DNA from: Nocardia macrotermitis
GTDB taxonomy: Bacteria; Actinomycetota; Actinomycetes; Mycobacteriales; Mycobacteriaceae
Direction: 5' to 3'
DNA: 64,000 bases
NCBI RefSeq assembly: GCF_009604405.1
Contig: NZ_WEGK01000012.1
Span: 124,001 to 188,000, forward strand
A model generated the notes under the pieces. The model had not been told where the DNA came from. It searched no databases and saw only the letters and a list, made by a program, of their open reading frames with translations. A program made the translations under genes and the position numbers. Of this stretch, positions 8,785 to 17,134 are shown one piece after another (position 1 is the first letter of the stretch; the number at the start of each line of letters is the position of its first letter).

Positions 8785-9849
8785 ATGCCCGAGAGACTCG
8801 AGACACTGACCCGCTACACGATCGCGCAGGAGCACCGCCATCCCGGTTCCTCGGGTGAGTTCTCCGCGTTGCTGAACGTGGTGGCCACCGCGACGAAGAT
8901 CATCGCCAACCAGGTCACCCGCGGTCGGATCGGGGATGGCGATGCGGCGCAAGCGGATTCGGTCTCGCTGCCCGAGCCGCGTCGGCTGGACGCGATCGCC
9001 AACGACATCATGGTCGCCGAATCCGAATGGACCGGACCGCTCGCGGGCCTGCTGTCCGAGCAGATGAGCGGATTCCATCCGGTGCCGACGGAATTCCGGC
9101 GGGGGAAGTATCTGCTGGCGTTCGATCCGTTGGACGGGTCGTCGAATATCGATGTGAATCTGCCTGTGGGAACGATTTTCAGCGTGCTGCGGTGTCCGGA
9201 CGACTCTCGCGCGCCGGGCGAGGAGGATTTCCTGCAACCGGGTGTGCGGCAGGTGTGTGCGGGGTTCACCCTGTACGGCCCGGCGACGATGCTGGTGCTG
9301 ACCACCGGGGACGGGGTGGATGGTTTCACCCTGGATCGGGAGATCGGGGCGTTCGTGCTGACGCATCCGCGGATGCGAATCCCCGAGGACACTTCTGGTT
9401 TCGCGATCAACGCCGCGAACGAGCGGTTCTGGGAACGTCCGGTGCGCCGCTACGTGCACGAGTGTCTGGCCGGGGTGGACGGGCCGCGCGGGCGGGATTT
9501 CAATATGCGCTGGGTGGCCTCGCTGGTCGCGGACACCTTCCACATCCTCACTCGCGGTGGGGTTTACCTGTATCCGTTCGATACCCGCAGTCCGGGCCGG
9601 GTGTCGCTGCTGTACGGGGCGAATCCGATCGCGTTCGTGGTCGAGCAGGCCGGCGGGGCGGCCACGACCGGGCTCGCGCGGGTGCTCGAGGTGCCGCCGG
9701 GCGAGTTGCATCAGCGGGTGCCGTTGGTCTTCGGTTCGCGGCGGGAGGTCGAGCGGATCGAGCGGTATCACCGCGAGCCCGAGGAGGGGCCGCGATTCGA
9801 CGCGTCGCTGTTCGGGACGCGGTCGTTGTTCCGGCCCGCGGGCCACTGA
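8785..9849 (+). CDS. cbbF: class I fructose-1,6-bisphosphatase
   Basis: Hydrolyses fructose-1,6-bisphosphate to fructose-6-phosphate for RuBP regeneration. 354 residues. The class I metal and substrate motif FDPLDGSSNID is at 113-123, with RYVHECLAG and RGGVYLYPFD further on in the sugar-binding half. Class I FBPases are uncommon in actinomycetes, which mostly use class II GlpX, so this copy is probably dedicated to the Calvin cycle. ATG 8785 has GGTGAGGAG upstream and sits 9 bp after the cbbX stop. Confidence 0.93.
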   Translation: MPERLETLTRYTIAQEHRHPGSSGEFSALLNVVATATKIIANQVTRGRIGDGDAAQADSVSLPEPRRLDAIANDIMVAESEWTGPLAGLLSEQMSGFHPVPTEFRRGKYLLAFDPLDGSSNIDVNLPVGTIFSVLRCPDDSRAPGEEDFLQPGVRQVCAGFTLYGPATMLVLTTGDGVDGFTLDREIGAFVLTHPRMRIPEDTSGFAINAANERFWERPVRRYVHECLAGVDGPRGRDFNMRWVASLVADTFHILTRGGVYLYPFDTRSPGRVSLLYGANPIAFVVEQAGGAATTGLARVLEVPPGELHQRVPLVFGSRREVERIERYHREPEEGPRFDASLFGTRSLFRPAGH

Positions 9850-9861
9850 ATCGGAGGTGTG

Positions 9862-10740
9862 ATGTCGCTCAAACATCCCGTGGTCGCGATCACCGGGTCC
9901 TCCGGTGCGGGCACCACCAGTGTCACCCGGACCTTCCAGGAGATCTTCCGCCGCGAGGGGATCACTGCCGCTGTGGTGGAAGGGGATTCGTTCCACCGGT
10001 TCGATCGCGGGGAGATGGCGCTGGCGATGGCCGAGGCCGAGCAGAACGCGAATCGGCACTTCTCGCATTTCGGTCCCGAGGCGAATCTGCTGGCCGAACT
10101 CGAGGCGCTGTTCCGCGATTACGGTGAGAACGGGGTGGGGTTGGCGCGCCGGTATCTGCACGACGAGATCGAGGCCGAACCGTTCGGGCAGCCGCCGGGC
10201 ACGTTCACCCCGTGGCAGGAACTGGTGCCGGGGAGCGATCTGCTGTTCTACGAGGGGTTGCACGGTGCGGCGGTGACCGAGAGCGTGGATGTGGCCCGGC
10301 ATACCGATCTGCTGGTCGGTGTGGTGCCGATCATCAATCTGGAGTGGATTCAGAAGGTGATCCGGGACAAGACCGAACGCGGGTATTCCGGTGAGGCCGT
10401 ACTGGATACGATCCTGCGCCGCATGCCGGACTACGCGAACTACATCTGCCCGCAGTTCTCCCGCACCTACGTGAATTTCCAGCGCGTGCCCACGGTCGAC
10501 ACGTCCAATCCGTTCACCGCACGCTCGATCCCGACCGCGGACGAGAGTTTCGTGGTGATCCGCTTCGCTGATCCGAAGGTGATCGATTTCCCGTATCTAC
10601 TGTCGATGCTGCACGATTCGTTCATGTCGCGGCCGAACTGCATCGTGGTGCCGGGCGGGAAGATGGATCTGGCGATGCAGTTGATCTTCACCCCGTTGAT
10701 CCTGCGGTTGATGGACAAGCGGCCGAACCGGCGGGTGTGA
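9862..10740 (+). CDS. cbbP: phosphoribulokinase, class I
   Basis: Phosphorylates ribulose-5-phosphate with ATP to make RuBP, the RuBisCO substrate. 292 residues, the length of bacterial class I enzymes. The P-loop GSSGAGTT lies at 12-19, followed by VEGDSFHRFDRGEM (the catalytic Asp and substrate-binding region) and LLFYEGLHGA (Walker B-like). No pair of redox cysteines of the plant type is evident. ATG 9862 has GGAGG 4 bases upstream; the in-frame GTG at 9859 is too close to it. It ends the five-gene operon, one base from the convergent neighbour's stop; no hairpin terminator is visible. Confidence 0.95.
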   Translation: MSLKHPVVAITGSSGAGTTSVTRTFQEIFRREGITAAVVEGDSFHRFDRGEMALAMAEAEQNANRHFSHFGPEANLLAELEALFRDYGENGVGLARRYLHDEIEAEPFGQPPGTFTPWQELVPGSDLLFYEGLHGAAVTESVDVARHTDLLVGVVPIINLEWIQKVIRDKTERGYSGEAVLDTILRRMPDYANYICPQFSRTYVNFQRVPTVDTSNPFTARSIPTADESFVVIRFADPKVIDFPYLLSMLHDSFMSRPNCIVVPGGKMDLAMQLIFTPLILRLMDKRPNRRV

Positions 10741-10741
10741 G

Positions 10742-12328
10742 TCAGCAGTCCGGAATCGGTTGTCCCGCAGGCATTGTCACGGTACGCACGGTGTGTGCGG
10801 AGCGGTCGCCGCGTCGGACCGGGCATACTCGGACCACGTCCGGGGCGGGATCGGCGCGGTTGCCCGCGTTGTCGAAGTAGATCGGGCCGCCCGCGCCCGG
10901 GATCGCTCGTTCGGGTGCGTTGTAGCCGCTGATGGCGGTGTCCACTTCGGCGCGGGTGATCGGATCGTGTTGCGGCAGAGTGTTTGTCGCGCTGAGGATG
11001 GTGGTGACCGCGTCATAGCCGTTGACCGCCCAGCCCTGGCCGAGGCGGGAATGGTCCAGGCGCGCGGCGGTGAAGGCGTTCTGGTAGTCCAGATATGCCT
11101 GGTCGTCGGTGGGGCGGTGGGTGTCGGCGATCATGCTGGACAGCAGGCGGATCTTGCCGCTGGTGAAGCTGGCCGACTCGAGCGCTCTGTCGCGCAGGTC
11201 CTCGAGGATCGGATCGGGTTCGGGGGTGGTCAGCCGCACCGCGTCGGAGGTGGCGACCACGGTGATCGAGGCGGCGTCGCATCGGCCGCTGCCGTACATC
11301 TGGTCGATGCTGACCAGGAATCGGCTCAGGTCGCGGCCACGTGCGAGGTAGGCGGCGGTGACGTCTCGGGTTGCGGCGCAGACTCTTTCGGCGGCCTGGA
11401 CGATGGTGGCGGGTTCGTCGGCGTCGAATTTCACATCCGGGGCGTCGGTGGGCAGGGCGCGGTGCAGCAGCGGGCGCGCGGTGCAGGTGTAGGGGTCGGT
11501 GGTACCGGTGGGGACGACCACGAAATCCGGTGTGTGCGTGGAGATCTTGGTCAGGGTGTCGATCTGCACGGCGACCCGGAACGCGATGCGGTAGAAGTAG
11601 TCCTTGCCGATCCCGTACCGGTAGGTCTCGGTGGCGTCGCAGTTGTCGAAGACGGGTTGGTCGTGGCGGGATCCGTCCTGGTCGAAACCTTCGGCGGCCA
11701 CCACATCGCCGATGGATGGAATCTTCGCCGCGGCAAGGGTTTCCACGACGTCGGTGGTGGACTGATAGCTCAGACCGACTCCGGCGACGGCCACCACGTC
11801 CGGGCGTCGAGCCATCGCCTGTGCGACCGCTTCAGGGTCGTGTTGTTCGTCGCCGAGTTCGCCGATCAGCAGTTTCACCGGGTGCACGCAGCCCGGTTCG
11901 TCGGCGCGGTGTTGGGCCGCGGCCATGCCCTCGAGTTCGTCCAGCGCGCGGCCGCCGACCGAGGTGTCGGTCAGGCTCAGCAGCACCCCGATGGTGACCG
12001 GGCTGCCCTCGGGGCAGTTGGCCGCTGCGGAGTCGTTCTGCTGCTCGATGATTCGCATGACGGGCGCGATCTCGCGGACACCGAAGTCGTAGGCTCCCGC
12101 ACTGAGCCCGACGCACTGGTCCGCCGCACGCCAGGTGGGTGTGCTGGTCTGCCAACCGCCGCCGCAGGTGAACAGCTGGCGGATCTCGCGGGCATAGACG
12201 ACGCCGGATGCCACCAGGGCGATGATCACGATCGCCGCGCCGAACGGCAGCCACTGGCGGAGGCGGCGTGGTGGTCGTCTCAGCGGCGGAAAGAACCATC
12301 CCGCCAGGTGTCGAAGTCTCCGGATCAT
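10742..12328 (-). CDS. membrane-anchored periplasmic-binding-fold protein, function unknown
   Basis: About 528 residues starting MIRRLRHLAGW. Residues ~35-50 form one transmembrane helix, then an extracellular domain opens with FTCGGGWQ and PVTIGVLLSLTDTSVGG. That opening and ADVVAVAGVGLSYQSTTDVV-like segments match type I periplasmic binding proteins (branched-chain amino-acid receptor fold), but no ABC permease or ATPase is adjacent. Five or more cysteines suggest disulfides outside the cell. ATG 12328 has GCGAGG upstream and is preferred over the in-frame ATG at 12379. Perhaps a sensor or receptor-like protein; nothing nearby names a partner. Confidence 0.75.
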   Translation of the reverse strand: MIRRLRHLAGWFFPPLRRPPRRLRQWLPFGAAIVIIALVASGVVYAREIRQLFTCGGGWQTSTPTWRAADQCVGLSAGAYDFGVREIAPVMRIIEQQNDSAAANCPEGSPVTIGVLLSLTDTSVGGRALDELEGMAAAQHRADEPGCVHPVKLLIGELGDEQHDPEAVAQAMARRPDVVAVAGVGLSYQSTTDVVETLAAAKIPSIGDVVAAEGFDQDGSRHDQPVFDNCDATETYRYGIGKDYFYRIAFRVAVQIDTLTKISTHTPDFVVVPTGTTDPYTCTARPLLHRALPTDAPDVKFDADEPATIVQAAERVCAATRDVTAAYLARGRDLSRFLVSIDQMYGSGRCDAASITVVATSDAVRLTTPEPDPILEDLRDRALESASFTSGKIRLLSSMIADTHRPTDDQAYLDYQNAFTAARLDHSRLGQGWAVNGYDAVTTILSATNTLPQHDPITRAEVDTAISGYNAPERAIPGAGGPIYFDNAGNRADPAPDVVRVCPVRRGDRSAHTVRTVTMPAGQPIPDC

Positions 12329-12635
12329 CGCGGTCCTCGCGGGCGGGGAAGGGGCGAATTCGGCTCGGCCGGTTGCCATTCCTGGGAAGCGACGTGTTCG
12401 GCGGATGTTCTATCCTTCCAGGGAGACGGCACGTCGCCACCGCCCCTGACCAGCGCACAGCGCGGCCCTAGACCTCGCTCGCACGGCACCTCGGGTCGCG
12501 CGACGAGCCCGGACAGGCCGCCTTGTGCCACCGATTCCCTTCCGCCGGAAGACGATCGCGTGTTATCAGGACAGGCTCTGCCCGATGGGCGTCGGTGTCA
12601 AGCCCCGAGTATCGGGGTGAATCCCGTTGTGCGCG
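12329..12635. other. 307-bp gap, no gene
   Basis: The gap holds the upstream region of the binding-fold gene (minus strand) and the trailer of the DUF1275 gene. A small hairpin, CCCCGA-GTA-TCGGGG (12604-12618), lies 18 bp past the DUF1275 stop and could be a weak terminator. Nothing else is recognised. Confidence 0.5.
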
Positions 12636-13349
12636 TCAGCTTCCGGTGTCGGCTTGTTCCTGGCGACGCACCCAGCGAATGTCCGCGCGCCAGGTGTACC
12701 CCGCGACCAGGGCCGAACCGACGGCAGCGGCGATGAGCATCTCGTCGCCGTTGACCACCAGGCTGACCAGGCCGCCGATCCCCGCGCCGGCGACGAACGA
12801 GAACCACTGCACCGCATACCCGAGCCATTCGCGATGGGTGCCCCCCGCGATGTGGCGTTCGATGCCCTGGGCGAGCTTCACCAGCGTTCCGGTGACGTAC
12901 GTGACCGGGATCGCGGTCTCCCCGTTACGCACGAACGAGGTATTCAGCGAACCCATGGCGAATGCGACGAACAGAATCGGCACCAACCCGACACTCTGCG
13001 CGGAACTGAACCCGTCGATCACCGCGGCGACCACCAGCGCCAGCGTCGCCAGCACCGTCGCCCCGTGCGGATGGTTACGCCACCACCGGCGACGGCACAC
13101 CGACGCGCACAACACGCCGGCCAGAAAGCTCACGATCAGTAACAACGCACCCCGCGCGAGCAGAAAATCACCGAGAAACCCGCCGATGACCGCCCGTTCG
13201 GTGTTACCGGTCATGAAGGTGACGAAATACCCCTGCGAATGCGTATAGGCGGCTGCGCCGACGAACCCGGCGAGAATCAACAGCGCGGTGGCCAGCCGGG
13301 CTTCCAGATCCCAGAACGGCGCACGTGTGTCGTTCGAGTTCGCAGTCAC
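12636..13349 (-). CDS. DUF1275 (YoaK family) membrane protein
   Basis: A 237-residue integral membrane protein with about six hydrophobic segments. The family marks are FVTFMTGNTERAV near residue 45 and VTYVTGTLVKLAQGIE near residue 150, the two internally repeated F/YxTGN-T motifs of DUF1275. The biochemical role of the family is unknown. The gene follows the TetR gene at 13439 in the same direction with 89 bp between, so the two may share a transcript. Confidence 0.9.
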   Translation of the reverse strand: MTANSNDTRAPFWDLEARLATALLILAGFVGAAAYTHSQGYFVTFMTGNTERAVIGGFLGDFLLARGALLLIVSFLAGVLCASVCRRRWWRNHPHGATVLATLALVVAAVIDGFSSAQSVGLVPILFVAFAMGSLNTSFVRNGETAIPVTYVTGTLVKLAQGIERHIAGGTHREWLGYAVQWFSFVAGAGIGGLVSLVVNGDEMLIAAAVGSALVAGYTWRADIRWVRRQEQADTGS

Positions 13350-13438
13350 AGCGACAGGCTAGCAATCTATGCGGCACCGAGCATGGATTGTGGTGCGGGA
13401 CGCTTCGCGCGTGACGGTGTGATCCGACTCGGGCCCGT

Positions 13439-13975
13439 TCACCCCTCGACGATCGCCATCAATGCCGCGACGAAGGGTGCGGGATCCACATCGCCGCGCA
13501 CCGCGAGTTGCATGTTGTAACTGCTGCACAGCGCCACGAACGCCTCGGCGATCGGCTCGGACTCGCCGCGCCGATGTTCGGGCACCAGGTCGGCGACCGC
13601 CGCGCGCATCACCGTGAGTTGTTGTCGCACAACCTCTCCCAGTGTTTCCGATACGGCCGCTTCGGCGTAGATCTGGGCTGTCAGCCGGGCATGTCCCTTC
13701 TCGCGTGCCAGGGTTCGGACGTGTTCGAGGAAGGCGGTGACGGTCGCGGCGGTGAGTTCGCGGGGGAGTGCGTCGCCCGCCTGTTCGCAGACCGCGACGA
13801 TGATCTGCTCCTTGCTGGTGAAGTACCGGTAGATGGCCCCGTTGGAGAGTCCGGATTCCGCGACGATGTCGGCCATCGAGGTGTGCGCGAAGCCGCTGGC
13901 CGCGAATCGGGTGCGGGCGGCGTCGAGGATCTGCTGACGGCGGGCGTCGAGGTGTGTTTGGCTGACCTTGGGCAT
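13439..13975 (-). CDS. TetR family regulator
   Basis: A 178-residue TetR repressor. The helix-turn-helix is RQQILDAARTRFAASGF and TSMADIVAESGLSNGAIYRYFTSKEQI (residues ~13-58), followed by a ligand domain whose effector cannot be read. Start ATG 13975 lies 74 bp from the divergent aldo/keto reductase start at 14050. That layout suggests it represses the reductase and itself. No clean palindrome is visible in the gap. The ATG has no ribosome site. Confidence 0.9.
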   Translation of the reverse strand: MPKVSQTHLDARRQQILDAARTRFAASGFAHTSMADIVAESGLSNGAIYRYFTSKEQIIVAVCEQAGDALPRELTAATVTAFLEHVRTLAREKGHARLTAQIYAEAAVSETLGEVVRQQLTVMRAAVADLVPEHRRGESEPIAEAFVALCSSYNMQLAVRGDVDPAPFVAALMAIVEG

Positions 13976-14049
13976 ATAAAAGAGTGACCCCTCGTTTTTC
14001 TTGATACTGTCGCAAGCCTACCGCGCGACCACTACTTTCAGGAGCGACC

Positions 14050-15096
14050 ATGCGTTACCAGACCTTCGGCAGACGAACCGGACTGCGGGTGTCGGAGTTC
14101 GTGCTGGGCACGGCGAACTTCGCGACCTCGGAGGCCGGTGCCGGTCCCGAGGGTTCGCGGCAGATCTTCGAGGCGTTCGCCGACGCGGGCGGCACCACGA
14201 TCGACACCTCGAACATCTACCAGAACGGACAGGCCGAAACCGTGCTCGGCGGGCTGCTGCGCGGGCGGCGGGACGAGTTCGTGGTGATCACCAAATACAG
14301 CGGGACCCGGCAGCCGAATCCTCGCCCCGGCACCACCGGCAACAGCCGCAGGGTGATGATTCGTTCGCTCGAGGCGAGCCTGCGGCGGCTCGATACCGAC
14401 TACGTGGATGTGTTCATGCCGCACTTTCCCGACGGCACGACCCCGATCGAGGAGATTCTGGCCGGGTTCGAGGATCTGATCCGTTCGGGCAAGATCCTGC
14501 ACGGCGGGTTGTCCAACTTCCCGGCCTGGCGGGTCGCCGGTGCGGCGGCGCGGGCGGATCTGCGCGGGCTGGCACCGCTGGTCGGCATGCAGACCGAATA
14601 CAGCCTGGCCGAACGGTCCGCCGAGCGGGAGCTGCTGCCGATGGCCGAGGCCCACGGATTGGGTGTGGTGTTGTATTCGCCCTTGGCCGGGGGACTGCTG
14701 ACCGGGAAGTATCGGCAGGGTGAGCAGGGGCGGCTGAGCGCTCGCGGTGACGCGCTCGAGGGCACCGCGCAGCGCAGTGCCGTGGTCGACGCGGTGTTGG
14801 AAGTCGCCGAGGAGATCGGCGCCAGCGCGGTGCAGGTGTCGCTGGCCTGGTTGCGTCGACGCGCCACACTCGCGCCGACGACGTTGATTCCGATCCTCGG
14901 TCCGCGTTCGCTGGCCCATTTCGAGCAATATCTCGGGTCGCTCGAGGTCGAACTCGGTGACGAGCACTATCGGCGTTTGGACGAGGTCAGCGCGGTGTGG
15001 TTGGGAACTCCACACGAGGACGTCGCGACGGCGTTGGGTCACGGTGCGGACGGGGACCGCACGTTGCTCGACGCACCTGTCGTTCCCGTCGTCTGA
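14050..15096 (+). CDS. aldo/keto reductase
   Basis: A 348-residue NAD(P)H-dependent reductase. It begins MRYQTFGRRTGLRVSEFVLGT. The catalytic Asp lies in TTIDTSNIYQNGQAE, Lys in VVITKYSG, and the position usually holding His reads VDVFMPHFPDG. The C-terminal cofactor pocket is LIPILGPRSLAHFEQYLGSLE. ATG 14050 follows CAGGAGCGACC. Divergent from the TetR gene at 13975, which probably controls it. Substrate unknown. Confidence 0.92.
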   Translation: MRYQTFGRRTGLRVSEFVLGTANFATSEAGAGPEGSRQIFEAFADAGGTTIDTSNIYQNGQAETVLGGLLRGRRDEFVVITKYSGTRQPNPRPGTTGNSRRVMIRSLEASLRRLDTDYVDVFMPHFPDGTTPIEEILAGFEDLIRSGKILHGGLSNFPAWRVAGAAARADLRGLAPLVGMQTEYSLAERSAERELLPMAEAHGLGVVLYSPLAGGLLTGKYRQGEQGRLSARGDALEGTAQRSAVVDAVLEVAEEIGASAVQVSLAWLRRRATLAPTTLIPILGPRSLAHFEQYLGSLEVELGDEHYRRLDEVSAVWLGTPHEDVATALGHGADGDRTLLDAPVVPVV

Positions 15097-15232
15097 TCGT
15101 CGCTCGCGAAACCCCTTCTCCGGGTGCGCTTCTCAGAGTTCTCCGGGCACGCTTGTCCGAAACGAACGTGCGTTCCGCGCGGGCATGCTCTCGTGCCACG
15201 CGCTCCCGGACGGCCGGGTCCGTGCGCGGCGA

Positions 15233-16108
15233 TCAGGCCGGGGGATCGAGCAACGGGCGGATCAGCCCGGTTCCCTTGTGCCCGAGCCATTCCCGGAAGC
15301 TCATCAGCCCCGGGTGCAGCGCCCGCAGCCCTTCGATATCCACATCGGGGACGCTGCCGTCGCCGCTGTTGAGCATCTCGTAGCCCCGCGCGAATCGTTC
15401 GTTGATGCGGCGCAGTTCCTCGATCGGGCGCTGGATGTACGGCACCTCCCGCCCGAGCGCCGCGCTGACCTCAGCGGCGACCTGGGGCGGGGTCAGCGCG
15501 TCGCCGACCAGTTCGAGTGTGCGGCCGCGGAAGACCTGCGGATTCCGCAGCGCGAGAGCGGCGAACGCGCCGATGTCGTCGAGCGCGATGAACTGCTGGC
15601 GCACATGGGGCGCGGCGGCGGTGCGCAGCGCGCCGTCCCTGATGCCGACCGTGGCGGATTGCGTGATCAGGTTCTCCATGAAGGAGCTCGGGCGCAGCAC
15701 CGTGGCCGAGACGCCCGACGCGGCGAGGTATTGCTCGATCTCCCATTTGGTGGGCTGCCCACCGCGGTCCGCGCCCAGGCCCGAACTGTAAACCAGATGT
15801 GCCACACCGTATTTCACGGCCGCGTCGATAACGGCCTTGCCCGCAGCGACCTCGTCCTGCTCGGGAGCCAGCGGCCCGGGGTGCACGCTGTAGACGCCGT
15901 GGACGCCCTCGACGCAGCGATCGATCGTCGCGGAGTCCTCGAGCGAGCCCGCGATCAGCTGCGCACCCGCGTCCGCCAGGGCCCGAGCCCGGACACTGTC
16001 CGGATGGCGCGTGAGCGCCCGCACCTGCCAGCCGTCCGCGAGCAGCCGGTCCGCGACCGCGCCACCCTGCTGTCCGGTCGCGCCGGCGACGAAAACAACC
16101 TGGTTCAT
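15233..16108 (-). CDS. NmrA-like NAD(P)-binding protein
   Basis: A 291-residue atypical short-chain dehydrogenase of the NmrA/HSCARG type. The nucleotide-binding GATGQQGGAV is at ~9-18, followed by RALTRHPDSV, typical of NADP selectivity. YSSGLG occupies the place of the SDR active site without the YxxxK pair, so the protein may be a redox sensor or a quinone or isoflavone reductase-like enzyme. ATG 16108 follows ACGGAGGACAG. Divergent from the TetR at 16226; two matching palindromes lie between them. Confidence 0.9.
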   Translation of the reverse strand: MNQVVFVAGATGQQGGAVADRLLADGWQVRALTRHPDSVRARALADAGAQLIAGSLEDSATIDRCVEGVHGVYSVHPGPLAPEQDEVAAGKAVIDAAVKYGVAHLVYSSGLGADRGGQPTKWEIEQYLAASGVSATVLRPSSFMENLITQSATVGIRDGALRTAAAPHVRQQFIALDDIGAFAALALRNPQVFRGRTLELVGDALTPPQVAAEVSAALGREVPYIQRPIEELRRINERFARGYEMLNSGDGSVPDVDIEGLRALHPGLMSFREWLGHKGTGLIRPLLDPPA

Positions 16109-16154
16109 CTGTCCTCCGTGATCGTTCCTCGGGGTCACCGCACCGCGCGGTAAT

Positions 16155-16200
16155 CGGAGAAGTCTCTCCGCTTCGGAACTATACGGAGACCTCTCTCCGT
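16155..16200. promoter_or_regulatory. twin TetR operators CGGAGA-N4-TCTCCG
   Basis: Two copies of the same dyad occupy the divergent gap: CGGAGA-AGTC-TCTCCG (16155-16170) and ACGGAGA-CCTC-TCTCCGT (16183-16200). Centres are 29 bp apart. One copy is proximal to each gene's promoter. The arms are perfect. Their position makes them the likely binding sites of the TetR protein starting at 16226. Confidence 0.8.
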
Positions 16201-16225
16201 TTCGCAAGGGTGGCCGTATGCTCGA

Positions 16226-16816
16226 ATGATGGGTGAGAACGCCGCGCACGACGCCAGACCGCTCCGGGCGGACGCGCGCCGCAACCGGGATCAGGTGCTC
16301 GCGGTCGCGCGGGACATGCTCTCGGTAGAGGGTTCGGCGGTGTCCTTCGACGAGATCGCGCGCCGGGCCGGGGTCGGAGTCGGCACCGTGTACCGGCACT
16401 TCCCCACCCGCAACGCACTGTTCGAGGCGGTCGTCATCGGCCGCGTCGAGGAATTCACCGAACGCGCACGCCTGCGCTCGGAGGCCGCCACATCGGGCGA
16501 GGTGTTCTGCGACTACTTCGCCCATCTCGTCGGCGAGATCGCCCTCAATCAGGCGCTGTGCGAAGCGCTCGACGACAGCGACGACATCGCCGTGGCCATG
16601 CCCGCCCGGCTCCGGGACGAGTTCATCCGATCGTTCGAAACCCTTCTGGTGCAGGCGAAGCGGGACGGGACGATACGAGATGATGTCGATCTCGCCGACG
16701 TGCTGGACCTGCTGATCGGCACGGCCACCGCCGAACGCCGCGCTCGCTCACGTGATTCCGGGAGCCCGTTGATCGCCGTTGTGCTCGACGGGCTTCGTGC
16801 GACATCCTCCTCGTAG
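16226..16816 (+). CDS. TetR family regulator of the NmrA-like gene
   Basis: A 196-residue TetR protein. The HTH region is DQVLAVARDMLSVEG and SFDEIARRAGVGVGTVYRHFPTRNALFEAVV (residues ~23-70). The C-terminal domain resembles the SbtR/TetR_C family. ATGs at 16226 and 16229 are both possible. Immediately upstream are two identical palindromes shared with the divergent NmrA gene, so autorepression and coordinated control are likely. Confidence 0.92.
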   Translation: MMGENAAHDARPLRADARRNRDQVLAVARDMLSVEGSAVSFDEIARRAGVGVGTVYRHFPTRNALFEAVVIGRVEEFTERARLRSEAATSGEVFCDYFAHLVGEIALNQALCEALDDSDDIAVAMPARLRDEFIRSFETLLVQAKRDGTIRDDVDLADVLDLLIGTATAERRARSRDSGSPLIAVVLDGLRATSSS

Positions 16817-16944
16817 CCGCGAACGGGCACATCGTCAGTCGCGAACGGCACATCGTCGGTACGGACAGGTACATCGTCAGTCGCGAACGGGCACATCGTC
16901 AGTGCGGGCAGGTACATCGTCACTGCGGATGGGCACATCGTCGA
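16817..16944. repeat. six-copy tandem array with 21-bp period
   Basis: ACATCGTC recurs at 16828, 16849, 16870, 16892, 16913 and 16934, with steps of 21, 21, 22, 21 and 21 bp. Flanking bases (G/A-CGGGC or ACAGGT before, AGTCGC-like after) are partly conserved. The period equals two turns of B-DNA, so all copies face the same side of the helix. No start codon or ribosome site precedes it, and the 22-bp step would break a protein repeat. It begins directly after the TetR stop. Confidence 0.85.
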
Positions 16945-17003
16945 AGGTCACCGGATCGCAGTTGTCGACGAGTCCTGAACCAGCACTGCGGCTTTCGCTC
17001 AGA

Positions 17004-17105
17004 AAGGCGCGATGACGGATCCGGGATCCTGGGCCGCGGCGATGGTGGCCGCGCCGCCCGAGCGCGAGTGGCCGATGATGACTGCGGGGCCGCCCAGGTC
17101 GCGCG
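17004..17105 (-). pseudogene. alpha/beta-hydrolase fragment (nucleophile elbow only)
   Basis: The minus strand reads DLGGPAVIIGHSRSGGAATIAAAQDPGSVIAP without a start or stop of its own. GHSRSGG has the form of the nucleophile elbow of a lipase or chlorophyllase-like hydrolase, with the preceding GGPAVIIGHS strand and following helix. About 34 codons survive. No catalytic Asp or His region is found nearby. A short gene relic between the repeat array and the patatin gene. Confidence 0.55.
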
Positions 17106-17134
17106 TTGGGGTCGGTGGTTCCGTCGAGTAGCCG

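Noticed and set aside
16817..16944. Possible CRISPR array
   Set aside because: Repeat unit is 21 bp with only 8 conserved bases and no 30-bp-class spacers; no cas genes nearby.
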